This document shows positions 29,181 to 40,050 of a stretch of 64,000 bases of DNA, one piece after another. Numbering within the stretch: the stretch's first letter is position 1; each line of letters begins with the position of its first letter. The stretch covers positions 372,001 through 436,000 of the forward strand of contig NZ_PJZH01000002.1 in NCBI RefSeq assembly GCF_002858715.1, in the 5' to 3' direction. The DNA is from Chimaeribacter coloradensis. Lineage in GTDB: Bacteria > Pseudomonadota > Gammaproteobacteria > Enterobacterales > Enterobacteriaceae. The notes below the pieces were generated by a model. It saw nothing but the letters and a program-made list of their open reading frames with translations. It was not told the origin of the DNA and made no database searches. The translations under genes and the position numbers were made by a program.

Positions 29181-30824
29181 GTGGCTAATCATCCACGTGC
29201 AGGGCAACCTGCTCAGCAGAGCGATTTGATTAATGTGGCACAGTTGACGTCGCAATATTACGTTTTGCGGCCGGAGCCGGGCAATGCGGCCCATGCGGTG
29301 AAGTTCGGGACGTCCGGGCACCGCGGCAGCGCCGGGCGTCACAGCTTTAATGAAGCGCACATCCTGGCCATCGCCCAGGCGATTGCGGAAGTGCGTAAAC
29401 AGCAGGGCACAACCGGCCCATGCTACGTGGGTAAGGATACGCACGCGCTCTCAGAGCCGGCCTTCATCTCTGTGCTGGAAGTGCTGACCGCCAACGGCGT
29501 GGACGTGATCGTCCAGCAGGATAACGGCTTCACCCCGACCCCGGCTGTCTCCAATGCCATTCTGGTGCACAACCAGAACGGCGGCGCGCAGGCGGACGGC
29601 ATCGTGATTACGCCGTCCCACAACCCGCCGGAAGATGGCGGCATCAAATACAACCCGCCAAACGGCGGCCCGGCCGACACCAACCTGACGTCAGTGATCG
29701 AAAAGCGCGCCAATGCGCTGCTGGCCGACGGCCTGAACGGTGTACAGCGCCAGTCGCTGGACAAAGCCTGGCAGAGCGGCCACCTGCATGAGAAAGATCT
29801 GGTTCAGCCGTACATTGAAGGCCTGACCTCGATCATCGACATGCCGGCCATTCAGCGTGCGGGCCTGAAGCTGGGCGTTGACCCGCTCGGCGGCTCCGGC
29901 ATCGCTTACTGGCAGCGCATCGCCGAGCATTACAAGCTCGACCTGACGCTGGTGAATGACGAAGTCGACCAGACCTTCCGCTTTATGCACCTGGACCACG
30001 ACGGCATCATCCGCATGGACTGCTCCTCTGAGTCGGCGATGGCCGGTTTGCTGGCGCTGCGTGACAAGTTCGACCTGGCCTTTGCCAACGACCCGGACTA
30101 CGACCGCCACGGCATCGTCACCCCGAAAGGGCTGATGAATCCGAACCATTACCTGGCGGTGGCGATCCAGTACCTGTTCCAGCACCGCCCGCAGTGGGGC
30201 CAGGATGTGGCCGTGGGCAAAACGCTGGTCTCCAGCGCGATGATCGACCGCGTGGTGGCTGACCTGGGCCGCAAGCTGGTGGAAGTGCCGGTGGGCTTCA
30301 AATGGTTCGTGGATGGCCTCTATGATGGCAGCTTCGGTTTCGGTGGTGAAGAGAGCGCCGGGGCCTCGTTCCTGCGCTTCGACGGCACGCCGTGGTCCAC
30401 CGACAAAGACGGCATCATCATGTGCCTGCTGGCCGCGGAGATCACCGCCGTGACCGGCAAAAACCCGCAGGCGCATTACGATGAGCTGGCGCAGCGTTTC
30501 GGCGCGCCGAGCTACAACCGCATCCAGGCCCCGGCCAGCCATGCGCAGAAAGCGGCGCTCTCCAAACTCTCCCCGGAGCAGGTGCAGGCTGACCAGCTGG
30601 CCGGTGACAAGATCACCGCCCGCCTGACGGCGGCACCGGGCAACGGGGCGTCCATCGGCGGCCTGAAAGTGATGACCGACAACGGCTGGTTTGCGGCGCG
30701 TCCGTCCGGCACGGAAGAGGCGTACAAAATCTACTGCGAGAGCTTCCTGGGTGCTGAGCACCGCGAGAAGATCGAGAAAGAAGCGGTCGACATCGTCAGT
30801 GAAGTGCTGGCCAACGCCAAATAA
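29181..30824 (+). CDS. pgm: Phosphoglucomutase (alpha-D-glucose)
   Basis: 547 residues (E. coli 546). Interconverts Glc-1-P and Glc-6-P for glycogen, trehalose and cell-surface sugars. Phosphoserine loop [11 protein letters not shown], metal loop [11 protein letters not shown], sugar loop [11 protein letters not shown] and phosphate-binding [10 protein letters not shown] are seen. GTG 29181 ([13 protein letters not shown]) aligns with the E. coli start and has AGGGAG eight bases upstream; another GTG at 29175 is too close to it. Second gene of seqA-pgm. Confidence 0.96.
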   Translation: MANHPRAGQPAQQSDLINVAQLTSQYYVLRPEPGNAAHAVKFGTSGHRGSAGRHSFNEAHILAIAQAIAEVRKQQGTTGPCYVGKDTHALSEPAFISVLEVLTANGVDVIVQQDNGFTPTPAVSNAILVHNQNGGAQADGIVITPSHNPPEDGGIKYNPPNGGPADTNLTSVIEKRANALLADGLNGVQRQSLDKAWQSGHLHEKDLVQPYIEGLTSIIDMPAIQRAGLKLGVDPLGGSGIAYWQRIAEHYKLDLTLVNDEVDQTFRFMHLDHDGIIRMDCSSESAMAGLLALRDKFDLAFANDPDYDRHGIVTPKGLMNPNHYLAVAIQYLFQHRPQWGQDVAVGKTLVSSAMIDRVVADLGRKLVEVPVGFKWFVDGLYDGSFGFGGEESAGASFLRFDGTPWSTDKDGIIMCLLAAEITAVTGKNPQAHYDELAQRFGAPSYNRIQAPASHAQKAALSKLSPEQVQADQLAGDKITARLTAAPGNGASIGGLKVMTDNGWFAARPSGTEEAYKIYCESFLGAEHREKIEKEAVDIVSEVLANAK

Positions 30825-30850
30825 CGGCCTTTCCCTTCCGGGTTCTGCTG

Positions 30851-30880
30851 AAAAAGCGCTGTGAAAACAGCGCTTTTTTT
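30851..30880 (+). terminator. Terminator of seqA-pgm
   Basis: AAAAAGCGCTGT-gaaa-ACAGCGCTTTTTTT, perfect stem and T run, 26 bases after the pgm stop. Confidence 0.93.
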
Positions 30881-30945
30881 ATGTCTGAAAAATAGATATA
30901 TCGGATTGCTAAAAAGCGCTTGCACAAAATCTGATCGCTCTCTAT

Positions 30946-30980
30946 TTTAGATATATCGAAACCAAATCGATATATCTAAA
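30946..30980. promoter_or_regulatory. Perfect 14-bp inverted repeat, likely operator of the PadR gene
   Basis: TTTAGATATATCGA, a 7-base spacer AACCAAA, then TCGATATATCTAAA. It ends four bases before the Shine-Dalgarno region of the PadR gene. A third partial copy, ATAGATATATCGG, lies at 30892-30904 on the plus strand. The arrangement suits a dimeric autorepressor. Confidence 0.75.
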
Positions 30981-30996
30981 CCTAATGGAGAGATCT

Positions 30997-31617
30997 ATGA
31001 TTCATGACCACATGACCCCGCGTAAACATGGCGGCCGCCGCCGTGACAAAGTCTATAACCTGATCCGCCGCGGCGGGCACCATGAGCATCACCACGGTGA
31101 ACGCGGCGGGCGTCGCGGCGGCCGCGGCGAAAAACTGCACCGCCTGTTTGAACATGGTGACCTGAAGCGCGTCCTGCTGGCGCTGGTGGCGAAAAAACCG
31201 AGCCACGGCTACGAGCTGATCAAAGCGATTGAAGAGGCCTCCTCCGGCCTGTACGTGCCCAGCCCGGGCGTGATCTACCCGACGCTGACGCTGCTGGAAG
31301 AGCAGGAGCTGCTGGAGGCGGTGCCGACCGGCAACGGCCGCAAAAGCTACCGCCTGACGCAAGCGGGTGAAGCGGAACTGGCACAGCACCAGGTGGCGGT
31401 GGACGGCATCTTTGCCCGGCTGGCGCAGGTGACGCAGAACCGCGAAGGCAACCTGGCGGAAGGGATCAGTGACACCATGAAAGCGCTGAAACATACCCTG
31501 CGCAGCAACATGATGCGCACTGACCTTACCCCCGCACAGATCGCTGAAGTGAATCAGGCGCTGCAAACAGCGGTCGCGGCGATTGAGCAGACCCTGGCGA
31601 AAGGTGAAAGTGCGTAA
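30997..31617 (+). CDS. YqjI-like PadR-family transcriptional regulator with His-rich N-terminus
   Basis: 206 residues from ATG 30997, preceded by GGAGAG at six bases; an in-frame ATG at 30985 overlaps that ribosome site. The first 45 residues are rich in His, Arg and Gly (RRGGHHEHHHGERGGRRGGRG), like the metal-binding end of E. coli YqjI, a nickel/iron-responsive repressor. Then comes the PadR winged helix (SHGYELIKAIEEASSGLYVPSPGVIYPTL) and a C-terminal dimerisation helix. YqjI normally controls the reductase gene yqjH; no such gene is nearby. Metal dependence is inference. Confidence 0.86.
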   Translation: MIHDHMTPRKHGGRRRDKVYNLIRRGGHHEHHHGERGGRRGGRGEKLHRLFEHGDLKRVLLALVAKKPSHGYELIKAIEEASSGLYVPSPGVIYPTLTLLEEQELLEAVPTGNGRKSYRLTQAGEAELAQHQVAVDGIFARLAQVTQNREGNLAEGISDTMKALKHTLRSNMMRTDLTPAQIAEVNQALQTAVAAIEQTLAKGESA

Positions 31618-31867
31618 CGGTGACGGCCGGGCAGGGCGCCCGGTGCATAGACACCATGGAGTGAATAGCCTTAAATTAACCAATGTTTAGTTAATTTTTA
31701 ACACCGCTGTAACCTAATTACAGAAATAGGGTAAACTCGGGCAAAAAAGGCAAAAAATAGTGGTCGGATGAGTGGTAAAGTTTCATAACGCAGAGTAATA
31801 TTTGTACTAACTTACATAAACAGCGTGACTGTTTACCTGCGTAATTTTACTGCTGAGGAAGATAGCC

Positions 31868-32074
31868 ATGTCCATCTATACCGCGTTTCCCCGCTACCAG
31901 ATTCTCTTACGCCGCCTGGCGGTGGTCGTCGTCGGCGTGCTGGCGCTGCCGGTGATGCTGCTGCGCCGCGATCGCGCGCGTTTTTACAGCTACCTGTACC
32001 GCGTCTGGCAAAAAACCAGCAACAAACCGGTGTGGCTCGCCCAGTCGGAACTGGCCGTTCAGGATTTCTACTGA
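31868..32074 (+). CDS. ybfA: Small membrane protein YbfA (DUF2517)
   Basis: 68 residues, the same length as E. coli YbfA. One hydrophobic segment ([17 protein letters not shown]) and a conserved tail [31 protein letters not shown] precedes the ATG. Function unknown; it always sits beside kdp in relatives. The 250 bases upstream (31618-31867) carry an AT-rich promoter-like stretch but no gene. Confidence 0.92.
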   Translation: MSIYTAFPRYQILLRRLAVVVVGVLALPVMLLRRDRARFYSYLYRVWQKTSNKPVWLAQSELAVQDFY

Positions 32075-32095
32075 GGCACAATGCGCCCCGCGTAA

Positions 32096-32773
32096 TTAAC
32101 TGACAAAACGGTAGCCGACGCCGGTCTCGGTCAGCAGATGTTGCGGCCGGGCGGGGTCGGCTTCCAGTTTCTGGCGCAGGTGGCCCATGTAGATGCGCAG
32201 ATAGTGGTTATGCTCCACCGCATTTGGCCCCCACACCCGGCTCAGCAACTGGCGCTGGGTCAGCACTTTCCCCCGGTTCGCCAGCAACTCCGCCAGCAGC
32301 CTGAACTCGATCGGCGTCAGGTGCACCGGCTCCCCCTGCCGCGTGACCTGCCGGTTCAGCAGATCCACCGTCACCTCTGAAAAACTCACCAGCGGGCTTT
32401 CGCCGCCGCCGTTGCTGCCGTGGCGGCGCAGCGAGGCGCGCACCCGGGCCAGTAACTCCCCGACGCCAAACGGCTTGCTGAGGTAATCATCCGCCCCGGC
32501 GTCCAGCGCGGCGATCTTGTCCTCTTCCTCACTGCGGGCAGACAGCACGATCACCGGGATCGCGCTCCAGTGGCGCAGATCCCGGATGAAATCCAGCCCG
32601 TCGCCGTCCGGCAGGCCGAGATCCAGCACGATCAGATCCGGCTTGCGGGTGGCCGCCTCGATCAGCCCGCGCTGCAGCGTGGCGGCGTCATGCACGCGCC
32701 ACCCTTCCGCTTCCAGGGCGGTACGCACAAAGCGGCGGATCTCTTTCTCATCTTCCACTATCAGAATCTGCAC
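32096..32773 (-). CDS. kdpE: Response regulator KdpE
   Basis: About 225 residues from GTG 32773 (E. coli 225). OmpR/PhoB type: receiver with acidic pocket VEDE, phospho-Asp in LIVLDLGLPDGDG, Lys in DYLSKPFG, then winged-helix effector (VHLTPIEFRLLAELL, HNHYLRIYMGHLRQKL). It activates kdpFABC when K+ is short. The start is uncertain: ATG 32803 would add ten residues with no homology. Either start overlaps the kdpD 3' end, implying coupling. Confidence 0.95.
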   Translation of the reverse strand: MQILIVEDEKEIRRFVRTALEAEGWRVHDAATLQRGLIEAATRKPDLIVLDLGLPDGDGLDFIRDLRHWSAIPVIVLSARSEEEDKIAALDAGADDYLSKPFGVGELLARVRASLRRHGSNGGGESPLVSFSEVTVDLLNRQVTRQGEPVHLTPIEFRLLAELLANRGKVLTQRQLLSRVWGPNAVEHNHYLRIYMGHLRQKLEADPARPQHLLTETGVGYRFVS

Positions 32774-35465
32774 CGGGTTCAGGGGCGTTCTCCTCGTCGG
32801 CATCCATCTCAAGTTGCGGCGGTGGGGTGAGGGGCAGCCGGAAACAGAATGCCGCGCCGCCTTCAGGGCGGTTCATCGCCTGAATATCACCGTCATGGAG
32901 CGTCATAATGGCACGACAAATCGCCAGACCCAAGCCGACGCCTGGAATTGCTGACTCTTTATGCCCGCGGGCGAATTTATCAAAGATCAGCTGTTCCGTG
33001 CCGGGCGGGATGCCGGGGCCGTCATCCCAGACCGTGACCGCCAGCATCCCCGGCTGCACCACGGCATCAATGCCGAGGGTGGCGGACGGCCCGGCATATT
33101 TGTGGGCGTTCTCCAGCAGGTTGACCAGCACCCGCTCAATCAGCCCGGCATCGCATTCAACCAGCACCAGATCCGGCGGCAGGTTCAGCAGCAGCCTGTG
33201 GCCGTCCAGCGTCGGCTCCAGCGAGCGCCAGGCGCTGCCGATCAGCTCCTCCAGCGCCTGCCACTCTTTACGCAACTGGAAGCCGCCGGACTGGATGCGC
33301 GCCATATCCAGCAGGTTATTCACCAGCCGGGTGGTGCTCAGCACCTGCTGGCGGATCTGGCTGGCCTGCGGCGCGTGGGGGGAGTGCGCCGCGGCGAGAT
33401 CCAGCGTCAGGATCTCCGCCTGCCCGAACAGCACCGTCAGCGGGGTGCGCAGGTCGTGGGAGAGGGCGGCCAGCAGGGAATTGCGCAGCTGCTCGCGCTC
33501 GGCGTCGACCCGTGCCCGCTCGGCCTGCGCCGCCAGGTAGAGCCGCTCCAGCGCATTCGCCAGCAGCACGGTAAAGGTCTGCAACAGCCGCTGCTGCTCC
33601 GGCACCATCAGCTGGCGGGCGCTGGCGGGTTCCACCGCCAGCAGGCCGAAGATCCGGCGCGCGGTGGTCAGCGGCAATAACTGATAGGGCACGCCGGGCA
33701 GGGTATCGGTGCCCGCCCCGGCCGGGGCGCGGGTATCAAAACTCCAGCGGACAATCGCCGGGTCGATCGGGCCGGGCGCGGCCCCCTCTTCACTGAACGG
33801 CTGCAACGCGCCCTGATCGTCCGGCAGAAACACGCTGACCCGCGCCGGGAAGCCGCTGGCCACCACGCGGCAGCCGGTGCGCGCCACCTCTTCCGGCGTC
33901 AGCGCCTGGCTAAGTGCGGTGGAGATCTCATAGAGATGGCGGGTGCGCTGCTCACGGTAGCGCGCCACCCGCGCCTGATACCGCACCCCGGCGGTGAGGT
34001 TGCCAATCACCAGCCCCACCGTCAGCATCACTGCAAACGTTACCAGATACTGCATGTCCGTCACGGCCAGCGAGCCGCGCGGCTGCACGAAAAACAGGTC
34101 AAAGCTCACCACATTCAGCAGCGCCGCCAGCGCCGACGGCCAGCGGCCGAAGAACAGCGCCACCACCACCACGCCGAGCAGGTAGAGCATCACCAGGTTA
34201 GAGGGGTCGAAACCGGGCAACAGCCACTGGGCCACCAGCGTAATCAGCGCGCAGAGCGCCACCGCCAGCCCGCACCCCTGCCACTGCCGCCGCCAGCGCC
34301 CGGTGGCCGGCTCCGGGGCCGCAGGCGGGAAGGGCACATCCGCCAGCGGCACCAGCAGCAGGTCTGCCTCCGGGGCCAGCCGCGCCAGCCGTTCACCGAA
34401 GCTGCGCCGCCAGCGCCGGGGCTGCGGCGGCCGCCCGGCGACAATTTTGCCCAGGCTGTGCTGGCGCGCATAGCGCAGCAACGCCTGCTCCGGCTGGGGA
34501 TCGGCCAGGGTGGCCGTCTCTGCGCCCAGCGCCTGCGCCAGCTTCAGCGCCTGCAAAATCGCCCGCCGCCGCGCCTCGGGCAGCCGGTGCAGGCGCGGCG
34601 TCTCGGCGTAGACCGCGTGCCAGTCGCAGCCGAGGCGCGCCGCCAGCCGTGCGGCCACCCGCACCAGCTTCTCCTGCCCGCCACCGGGGCCGATGCAGAC
34701 CAGCAGCGCATCCCGCGCATGGCGCGGTGCCTCGCTCTCCGGCCCCTGCCGCAGTTCCCGCATCTGGCCGTCGACCCGGTCAGCGGTGCGGCGCAGCGCC
34801 AGTTCCCGCAGCGCAATCAGGTTGCCCTTGCGGAAAAAATGCTCAATCGCCCGCTCCGCCTGGCCGGGCAGGTAGACTTTGCCCTCTTTCAGCCGCCGCC
34901 GCAGGTCGTCCGGCGGCAGATCCACCAGCACCACTTCCGTGGCCTGATCGAAGATCTGATCCGGCACCGTTTCCCGCACGCGGATGCCGGTCACCCCACC
35001 GACCACGTCATTGAGGCTCTCCAGATGCTGCACATTGACCGTGGTCAGCACGTCGATCCCGGCGTTCAGCAGCTCGTCAACATCCTGCCAGCGTTTGGGG
35101 TGGCGGGAACCGCTGACGTTGCTGTGCGCCAGCTCATCCATCAGGATCAACGCCGGGCGGCGCGCCAGCGCGGCATCCAGGTCAAACTCCGGCAGCGGGC
35201 GGCCGCGGTGGCTGATACGCCGCAGCGGCAGCCGCGGAATGCCCTCCAGCAGCGCTTCCGTTTCCCGGCGGCCGTGGGTCTCCACCACGCCGATCAGCAC
35301 ATCCAGCCCGGCGGCATGCAGCCGTTGCGCCTCCTGCAACATGGCGTAAGTTTTCCCCACCCCGGCGCAGGCACCGAAGAAGATCTTCAACTGCCCGCGC
35401 GGGCGGGCATTGGCCAGGGCCAGCAGGGCATCGGGGTCGGGGCGCGCAGGCACCTCATTCACCAT
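32748..35465 (-). CDS. kdpD: Sensor histidine kinase KdpD
   Basis: 905 residues (E. coli 894). N-terminal KdpD domain with Walker A GACAGVGKTYAML, a universal-stress-like domain (ALLVCIGPGGGQEKLVRVAARLA), four membrane helices (about 400-500), GAF-like region, and the kinase core: H-box ALSHDLRTPLTV, N-box LLENAHKYA, G boxes DDGPGIP and GVGLGLAI. Senses low K+/turgor, phosphorylates KdpE. Three bases separate it from kdpC. Confidence 0.97.
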   Translation of the reverse strand: MVNEVPARPDPDALLALANARPRGQLKIFFGACAGVGKTYAMLQEAQRLHAAGLDVLIGVVETHGRRETEALLEGIPRLPLRRISHRGRPLPEFDLDAALARRPALILMDELAHSNVSGSRHPKRWQDVDELLNAGIDVLTTVNVQHLESLNDVVGGVTGIRVRETVPDQIFDQATEVVLVDLPPDDLRRRLKEGKVYLPGQAERAIEHFFRKGNLIALRELALRRTADRVDGQMRELRQGPESEAPRHARDALLVCIGPGGGQEKLVRVAARLAARLGCDWHAVYAETPRLHRLPEARRRAILQALKLAQALGAETATLADPQPEQALLRYARQHSLGKIVAGRPPQPRRWRRSFGERLARLAPEADLLLVPLADVPFPPAAPEPATGRWRRQWQGCGLAVALCALITLVAQWLLPGFDPSNLVMLYLLGVVVVALFFGRWPSALAALLNVVSFDLFFVQPRGSLAVTDMQYLVTFAVMLTVGLVIGNLTAGVRYQARVARYREQRTRHLYEISTALSQALTPEEVARTGCRVVASGFPARVSVFLPDDQGALQPFSEEGAAPGPIDPAIVRWSFDTRAPAGAGTDTLPGVPYQLLPLTTARRIFGLLAVEPASARQLMVPEQQRLLQTFTVLLANALERLYLAAQAERARVDAEREQLRNSLLAALSHDLRTPLTVLFGQAEILTLDLAAAHSPHAPQASQIRQQVLSTTRLVNNLLDMARIQSGGFQLRKEWQALEELIGSAWRSLEPTLDGHRLLLNLPPDLVLVECDAGLIERVLVNLLENAHKYAGPSATLGIDAVVQPGMLAVTVWDDGPGIPPGTEQLIFDKFARGHKESAIPGVGLGLAICRAIMTLHDGDIQAMNRPEGGAAFCFRLPLTPPPQLEMDADEENAPEPGADSDSGR

Positions 35466-35468
35466 GCA

Positions 35469-36050
35469 TTATCCTTGGTTGAGCGCATCCAGGGCGCGGT
35501 TCAGTTGCAGCACGTTCACCCCCGGCTCACCGATAAAGGCCGGGAAAGGCGTGCGGGTATGCGCGGCGATCAGCGTCTCCAGCGTCTGGGCGGAGAGGTG
35601 CCGCGCGCGGGCAATACGCGGGATCTGCCAGCGCGCCGCCACCGGTGAGATCTCCGGGTCCAGCCCGCTGCCGGAGGCGGTCACCAGCTCCACCGGCACC
35701 CGGGGCGGGCTTTCCGGGTTGGCGGTGCGTAACGCGGCGATGCGGGCCGCCACCGCCTGATCCAGCGCCGGGTTACTCCCGGCCAGGTTGCTGCCCGCCG
35801 AGGCCAGCGTAGCATAAGGCGTCGGCGAGGTGGCGGAGGGGCGGCCCCAGAAATAGGTGTCGCGGGTAAAATTCTGGCCGATAAGCGCCGAGCCGACCGC
35901 CTGTTGGTCACGATAAAGCAGCGAGCCGTTGGCCTGTGCGCTGAACAGCCAGCCGGACAGCGCCGTGGTCAGCAGCGGGTAGGCGATGCCGGTCAACAGG
36001 CTGAGCAGCAGTAGTACGACAATCATCGGGCGTAACAGTAACATCATCAC
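35469..36050 (-). CDS. kdpC: K+-transporting ATPase subunit KdpC
   Basis: 193 residues (E. coli 190). One N-terminal membrane helix (RPMIVVLLLLSLLTGIAYPLL) and a periplasmic domain with the family stretches NGSLLYRDQQAVGSALIGQNF, YFWGRPSAT and ASGSGLDPEISPVAA. It stabilises the KdpFABC complex and affects ATP affinity. Three Met codons in a row open the frame (36050, 36047, 36044); which is used cannot be told. 10-base gap from kdpB. Confidence 0.97.
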   Translation of the reverse strand: MMMLLLRPMIVVLLLLSLLTGIAYPLLTTALSGWLFSAQANGSLLYRDQQAVGSALIGQNFTRDTYFWGRPSATSPTPYATLASAGSNLAGSNPALDQAVAARIAALRTANPESPPRVPVELVTASGSGLDPEISPVAARWQIPRIARARHLSAQTLETLIAAHTRTPFPAFIGEPGVNVLQLNRALDALNQG

Positions 36051-36060
36051 TCTCCTTTAT

Positions 36061-38139
36061 TTACGCCATGCCCAGCAGGGTCAGCAGCAGGTCAATCAGC
36101 TTGATACCGACGAACGGCACCAACAGCCCGCCCAGCCCGTAGATCCAGAGGTTGCGCCGCAGCAGTGCCGCCGCGCCCATCGCGCTGTAGCGCACGCCTT
36201 TCAGCGCCAGCGGGATCAGAAACACAATCACCAGCGCGTTGAAGATCACCGCCGACATAATGGCGGAGGCGGGCGAGTGCAGGTGCATCACGTTCAGCGC
36301 GTCGAGCTGCGGATAGGTCGCCGCAAAGGCCGCCGGGATAATGGCGAAATACTTGGCGACGTCATTGGCGATGCTGAACGTAGTCAGCGAACCGCGCGTC
36401 ATCAGCATCTGTTTACCGATATGCACCACCTCGATCAGCTTGGTGGGGTTGGAGTCGAGGTCTACCATGTTGCCCGCCTCTTTCGCCGCCTGGGTGCCGG
36501 AGTTCATCGCCACGGCCACATCCGCCTGCGCCAGTGCCGGGGCGTCGTTGGTGCCGTCACCGGTCATTGCCACCAGCCGCCCCTCCGCCTGGTACTGGCG
36601 GATCAGCGCCAGCTTGGCTTCCGGCGTCGCCTCGGAGAGAAAGTCATCCACCCCGGCCTCGGCGGCGATGGCCGCGGCGGTCAGCGGGTTGTCGCCGGTG
36701 ATCATCACGGTCTTGATGCCCATTTTGCGCAACTGGGCGAACCGCTCGCGGATGCCGCCTTTCACGATGTCCTTCAGCGCCACCACACCCAGCACCCGGT
36801 TGTCGTCTGCCACCACCAGCGGCGTGCCGCCCTGGCGCGCCACGCCCTCCACCAGCGTGGTGACCGCCGCCGGGAAGCTGCCGCCGTTGGCCTCAATATG
36901 GCGGCGGATGGCGTCCACCGCGCCTTTGCGCACCGACCGCCCGCCGATATTCACCCCGCTCATCCTTGTCTGGGCGGAGAAGGGCACAAAGCTGGCGTTC
37001 AGCGCCGCCAGGGAGCGTTCGCGCAGGTTAAAGCGCTGTTTCGCCAGCACCACGATGCTGCGCCCCTCCGGCGTCTCATCCGCCAGCGAGGCGAGTTGCG
37101 CCGCGTCTGCCAGATCCTGTTCGCTGACGCCCGGCGCAGGCAGGAAATCGGACGCCTGCCGGTTGCCGAGGGTGATGGTGCCGGTTTTGTCGAGCAGCAG
37201 CACATCCACATCCCCGGCGGCTTCCACCGCCCGGCCGCTGGTGGCGATCACGTTCGCCCCCAGCATCCGGCTCATCCCGGCCACGCCAATCGCCGACAGC
37301 AGCCCGCCGATGGTGGTCGGGATCAAACAGACCAGCAGCGCCACCAGCACTGTGACGGTGATAGGCAGGCCGCCTTGCCCGGCCATCACGCTGAACAGCG
37401 AGAAAGGGTAGAGGGTGGCTGTCGCCAGCAGGAACACAATCGTCAGCGCAATCAGCAGGATGGTCAGGGCGATCTCGTTCGGCGTCTTGCGCCGTTTCGC
37501 GCCCTCGACCATCGCGATCATCCGGTCGAGGAAGGTGTCGCCGGGGTTAACGCTGCATTCGATCACCAGCCAGTCTGACAGCAGCCGCGTACCGCCGGTC
37601 ACGGAGGCGAAATCCCCGCCTGACTCGCGGATCACCGGCGCAGACTCGCCGGTAATGGCGCTCTCATCCACCGAGGCGCCGCCCTCCAGCACTTCGCCGT
37701 CGCAGGGGATGGTCTCACCGGCGTCCACCCGCACCCAGTCACCTTTGCGCAGGCTCTCGGCAGAGACCTTCTCCTGCGCGGCGTCCGGGTGCGGGGCGGA
37801 CAATTTCTTCGCCCAGTTGCTTTTCTTCACCCCTTTCAGGCTGGCGGCCTGCGCCTTGCTGCGCCCTTCGGCCAGCGCCTCCGCCAGGTTGGCGAACAGC
37901 ACGGTAAACCAGAGCCACAGGGCGATGCTGCCGGTAAAGGCGCTGCCGCCGCGCTGGTTCACCAGCTGTTCCAGCCAGATGAGCGTGGTCAGCACACTGC
38001 CGAGCCACACCACGAACATCACCGGGTTACGCCACTGGGTGCGCGGGTCGAGCTTTTTCAGGGCGTCCGGCAGGGCGGTGCGCAGCAGCGCCCCGTTGAG
38101 CAACGCGGTGGTGCGCGGTGCTGAATGTTTATCGGTCAT
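36061..38139 (-). CDS. kdpB: K+-transporting P-type ATPase subunit KdpB
   Basis: 692 residues (E. coli 682). The catalytic subunit: actuator motif ITGESAPV, phosphorylation motif [12 protein letters not shown] with the phospho-Asp, nucleotide-domain [10 protein letters not shown], and hinge motif [22 protein letters not shown]. Membrane helices flank the domains. ATP hydrolysis here drives K+ uptake through KdpA. Confidence 0.98.
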   Translation of the reverse strand: MTDKHSAPRTTALLNGALLRTALPDALKKLDPRTQWRNPVMFVVWLGSVLTTLIWLEQLVNQRGGSAFTGSIALWLWFTVLFANLAEALAEGRSKAQAASLKGVKKSNWAKKLSAPHPDAAQEKVSAESLRKGDWVRVDAGETIPCDGEVLEGGASVDESAITGESAPVIRESGGDFASVTGGTRLLSDWLVIECSVNPGDTFLDRMIAMVEGAKRRKTPNEIALTILLIALTIVFLLATATLYPFSLFSVMAGQGGLPITVTVLVALLVCLIPTTIGGLLSAIGVAGMSRMLGANVIATSGRAVEAAGDVDVLLLDKTGTITLGNRQASDFLPAPGVSEQDLADAAQLASLADETPEGRSIVVLAKQRFNLRERSLAALNASFVPFSAQTRMSGVNIGGRSVRKGAVDAIRRHIEANGGSFPAAVTTLVEGVARQGGTPLVVADDNRVLGVVALKDIVKGGIRERFAQLRKMGIKTVMITGDNPLTAAAIAAEAGVDDFLSEATPEAKLALIRQYQAEGRLVAMTGDGTNDAPALAQADVAVAMNSGTQAAKEAGNMVDLDSNPTKLIEVVHIGKQMLMTRGSLTTFSIANDVAKYFAIIPAAFAATYPQLDALNVMHLHSPASAIMSAVIFNALVIVFLIPLALKGVRYSAMGAAALLRRNLWIYGLGGLLVPFVGIKLIDLLLTLLGMA

Positions 38140-38156
38140 GGATCGGGTCTCCGCCG

Positions 38157-39866
38157 TTATCCGTGGGCCGCCGCGTTCAGCGGGGCCGTGATCATATGCA
38201 GGTGTTCCGCCACCGGGCCAAGCGCCAGGGCAGGGATAAAGGTCAGTGCGCCGACCAGCAGCACGGTGCCGACCAGCAGGCCGACAAACAGCGGCCCGGT
38301 GGTGGGCAGGGTGCCCGGCCCGGCCGGCTGGCGTTTTTTCGCCGCCAGCGACCCGGCAATCGCCATCACCGGCAGGATCACGCCGAAGCGGCCGAAGAAC
38401 ATCGCCACCGACAGCAGCAGGTTATAGAACGGCGTGTTGACGCTCAGCCCGGCAAAGGCGCTGCCGTTGTTATTGGCGGCCGAGGAGAGGGCGTAGAGCA
38501 CTTCGCTGAAGCCGTGCGCACCGGGGTTCAGGATGCCCGCCCGGCCGCTCTCAGTGACCAGCGCCAGCGCGGTGCCGAGCAGCACCAGCGCAGGGGTGAC
38601 CAGAATCGCCAGCGCCGTCATCTTCATCTCACGCACGTCGATCTTCTTGCCGAGGTACTCCGGCGTGCGGCCAATCATCAGCCCGGCGATAAACACCGTC
38701 AGCAGCACAAACAGCAGCATGCCGTAGAGGCCGGAGCCGACGCCGCCGAACACCACCTCGCCAATCTGCATCAGCCACAGCGGCACCAGCCCGCCGAGCG
38801 CGGTAAAGGAGTCATGCATCGCATTGACCGCGCCGCAGGAGGCGGCGGTGGTCACCACCGCAAACAGCGAGGAGGCGAGAATACCGAAGCGCGTCTCTTT
38901 ACCTTCCATGTTGGCGGTGCTGTCTGCGCCCAGCGCCGTGAAGTGCGGGTTACCGGCGAGTTCGGCGTACATCACCACCACCACGCAGACCACGAAAATC
39001 AGCGACATCGCCCAGACCAGCGCATTGCCCTGGCGGCGGTCGCCCACCGCCTCGCCAAAGGCGAAGCAGAGCGCGCACGGGATCAGGAAAATCGCCAGCA
39101 TCTGCACCAGGTTGCTCAGGGCGGACGGGTTCTCAAACGGGTGGGCGGAGTTCGCCCCAAAGAAGCCGCCGCCGTTGGTGCCGAGCATTTTGATCGCTTC
39201 CTGCGAGGCCACCGGCCCCATCGGCAGCAGTTGCGCGCCGCCCTCCAGCGTGGCGACATGCTGGTAAGGCGCGAGGTTCTGCAACACCCCCTGGCTCACC
39301 AGGAACAGCGCCATCAGCAGGGAGAGCGGCAGCAGCACATAAAGGGTGATGCGCGTGAGATCCACCCAGGCGTTGCCGAGCGTGGCCGTTGCGGGGCGGG
39401 CAAAGGCGCGGATCAGCGCAAACGCCACCGCGATGCCGGTGGCCGCGGAGAGGAAGTTCTGCACCCCCAGCCCGGCCATCTGGCTGAAGTAGCTCAGGGT
39501 GCTTTCACCGCTGTAGGCCTGCCAGTTGGTGTTGGTGACAAAGCTCACGGCGGTGTTCAGCGCCAGATCCCACGGCAGCCCCGGCAACTGCTGCGGGTTG
39601 AGCGGCAACGCCCCCTGCCCAAGCAGCAGCGCCAGCAGCAGCACCAGCCCCAGCAGGTTAAAGCCGATCAGCGCCAGCAGATACTGCACCCAATTCATGC
39701 CGTCCGGCGTGATGCCCGCCAGCCGCCAGACGCCGTTTTCCAGCCGCCGCAGCCCCGGCCGCGGCGTTCCCTCAATCAGTTGCGCCAGCCCGCTGCCCAA
39801 GGGCCGCGCCAGCAACAACAGCACCAGCATAAAACCGGCGATCAATCCTGCGCCCTGGGCCGCCAT
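38157..39866 (-). CDS. kdpA: K+-transporting ATPase subunit KdpA
   Basis: 569 residues from ATG 39866 (E. coli 557). Superfamily-of-K+-transporters channel subunit with selectivity-loop glycines in [43 protein letters not shown] and [14 protein letters not shown]. The ATG overlaps the kdpF stop (ATGA). The frame is open 53 codons further upstream but that overlaps kdpF and has no homology. C-terminus is slightly longer than in E. coli ([16 protein letters not shown]). Confidence 0.97.
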   Translation of the reverse strand: MAAQGAGLIAGFMLVLLLLARPLGSGLAQLIEGTPRPGLRRLENGVWRLAGITPDGMNWVQYLLALIGFNLLGLVLLLALLLGQGALPLNPQQLPGLPWDLALNTAVSFVTNTNWQAYSGESTLSYFSQMAGLGVQNFLSAATGIAVAFALIRAFARPATATLGNAWVDLTRITLYVLLPLSLLMALFLVSQGVLQNLAPYQHVATLEGGAQLLPMGPVASQEAIKMLGTNGGGFFGANSAHPFENPSALSNLVQMLAIFLIPCALCFAFGEAVGDRRQGNALVWAMSLIFVVCVVVVMYAELAGNPHFTALGADSTANMEGKETRFGILASSLFAVVTTAASCGAVNAMHDSFTALGGLVPLWLMQIGEVVFGGVGSGLYGMLLFVLLTVFIAGLMIGRTPEYLGKKIDVREMKMTALAILVTPALVLLGTALALVTESGRAGILNPGAHGFSEVLYALSSAANNNGSAFAGLSVNTPFYNLLLSVAMFFGRFGVILPVMAIAGSLAAKKRQPAGPGTLPTTGPLFVGLLVGTVLLVGALTFIPALALGPVAEHLHMITAPLNAAAHG

Positions 39867-39955
39867 CAGAAGGCCTCCGCCCGGATCAGGGCATAGATCA
39901 GGTAAACCAACAGCAGCAGCACCACTACCGCACCCGCGATTACGCCGAGACTCAT
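39866..39955 (-). CDS. kdpF: KdpF, small stabilising subunit of the Kdp ATPase
   Basis: 29 residues: [20 protein letters not shown] then YALIRAEAF, one membrane helix, the same length as E. coli KdpF and with a matching C-terminal YALI-AEAF. AGGAGAG lies 5 bases upstream. It overlaps kdpA by four bases. First gene of kdpFABCDE. Confidence 0.95.
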   Translation of the reverse strand: MSLGVIAGAVVVLLLLVYLIYALIRAEAF

Positions 39956-40050
39956 GTTTCTCTCCTGTAAAAAAGGGAATTTTTTTCCAATGTGGGACAG
40001 ACGCAGCGTAAAGAGCGCGGGGCAAAGAAGCTGAAAAAAGCGCGGGGCAG

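Noticed and set aside
33936-39896. Very long plus-strand ORFs (up to 590 codons) opposite kdpD, kdpB and kdpA
   Set aside because: They are antisense to confidently identified kdp genes, arise from high-GC third positions, and translate into Arg/Gln/His-rich sequence without domains.
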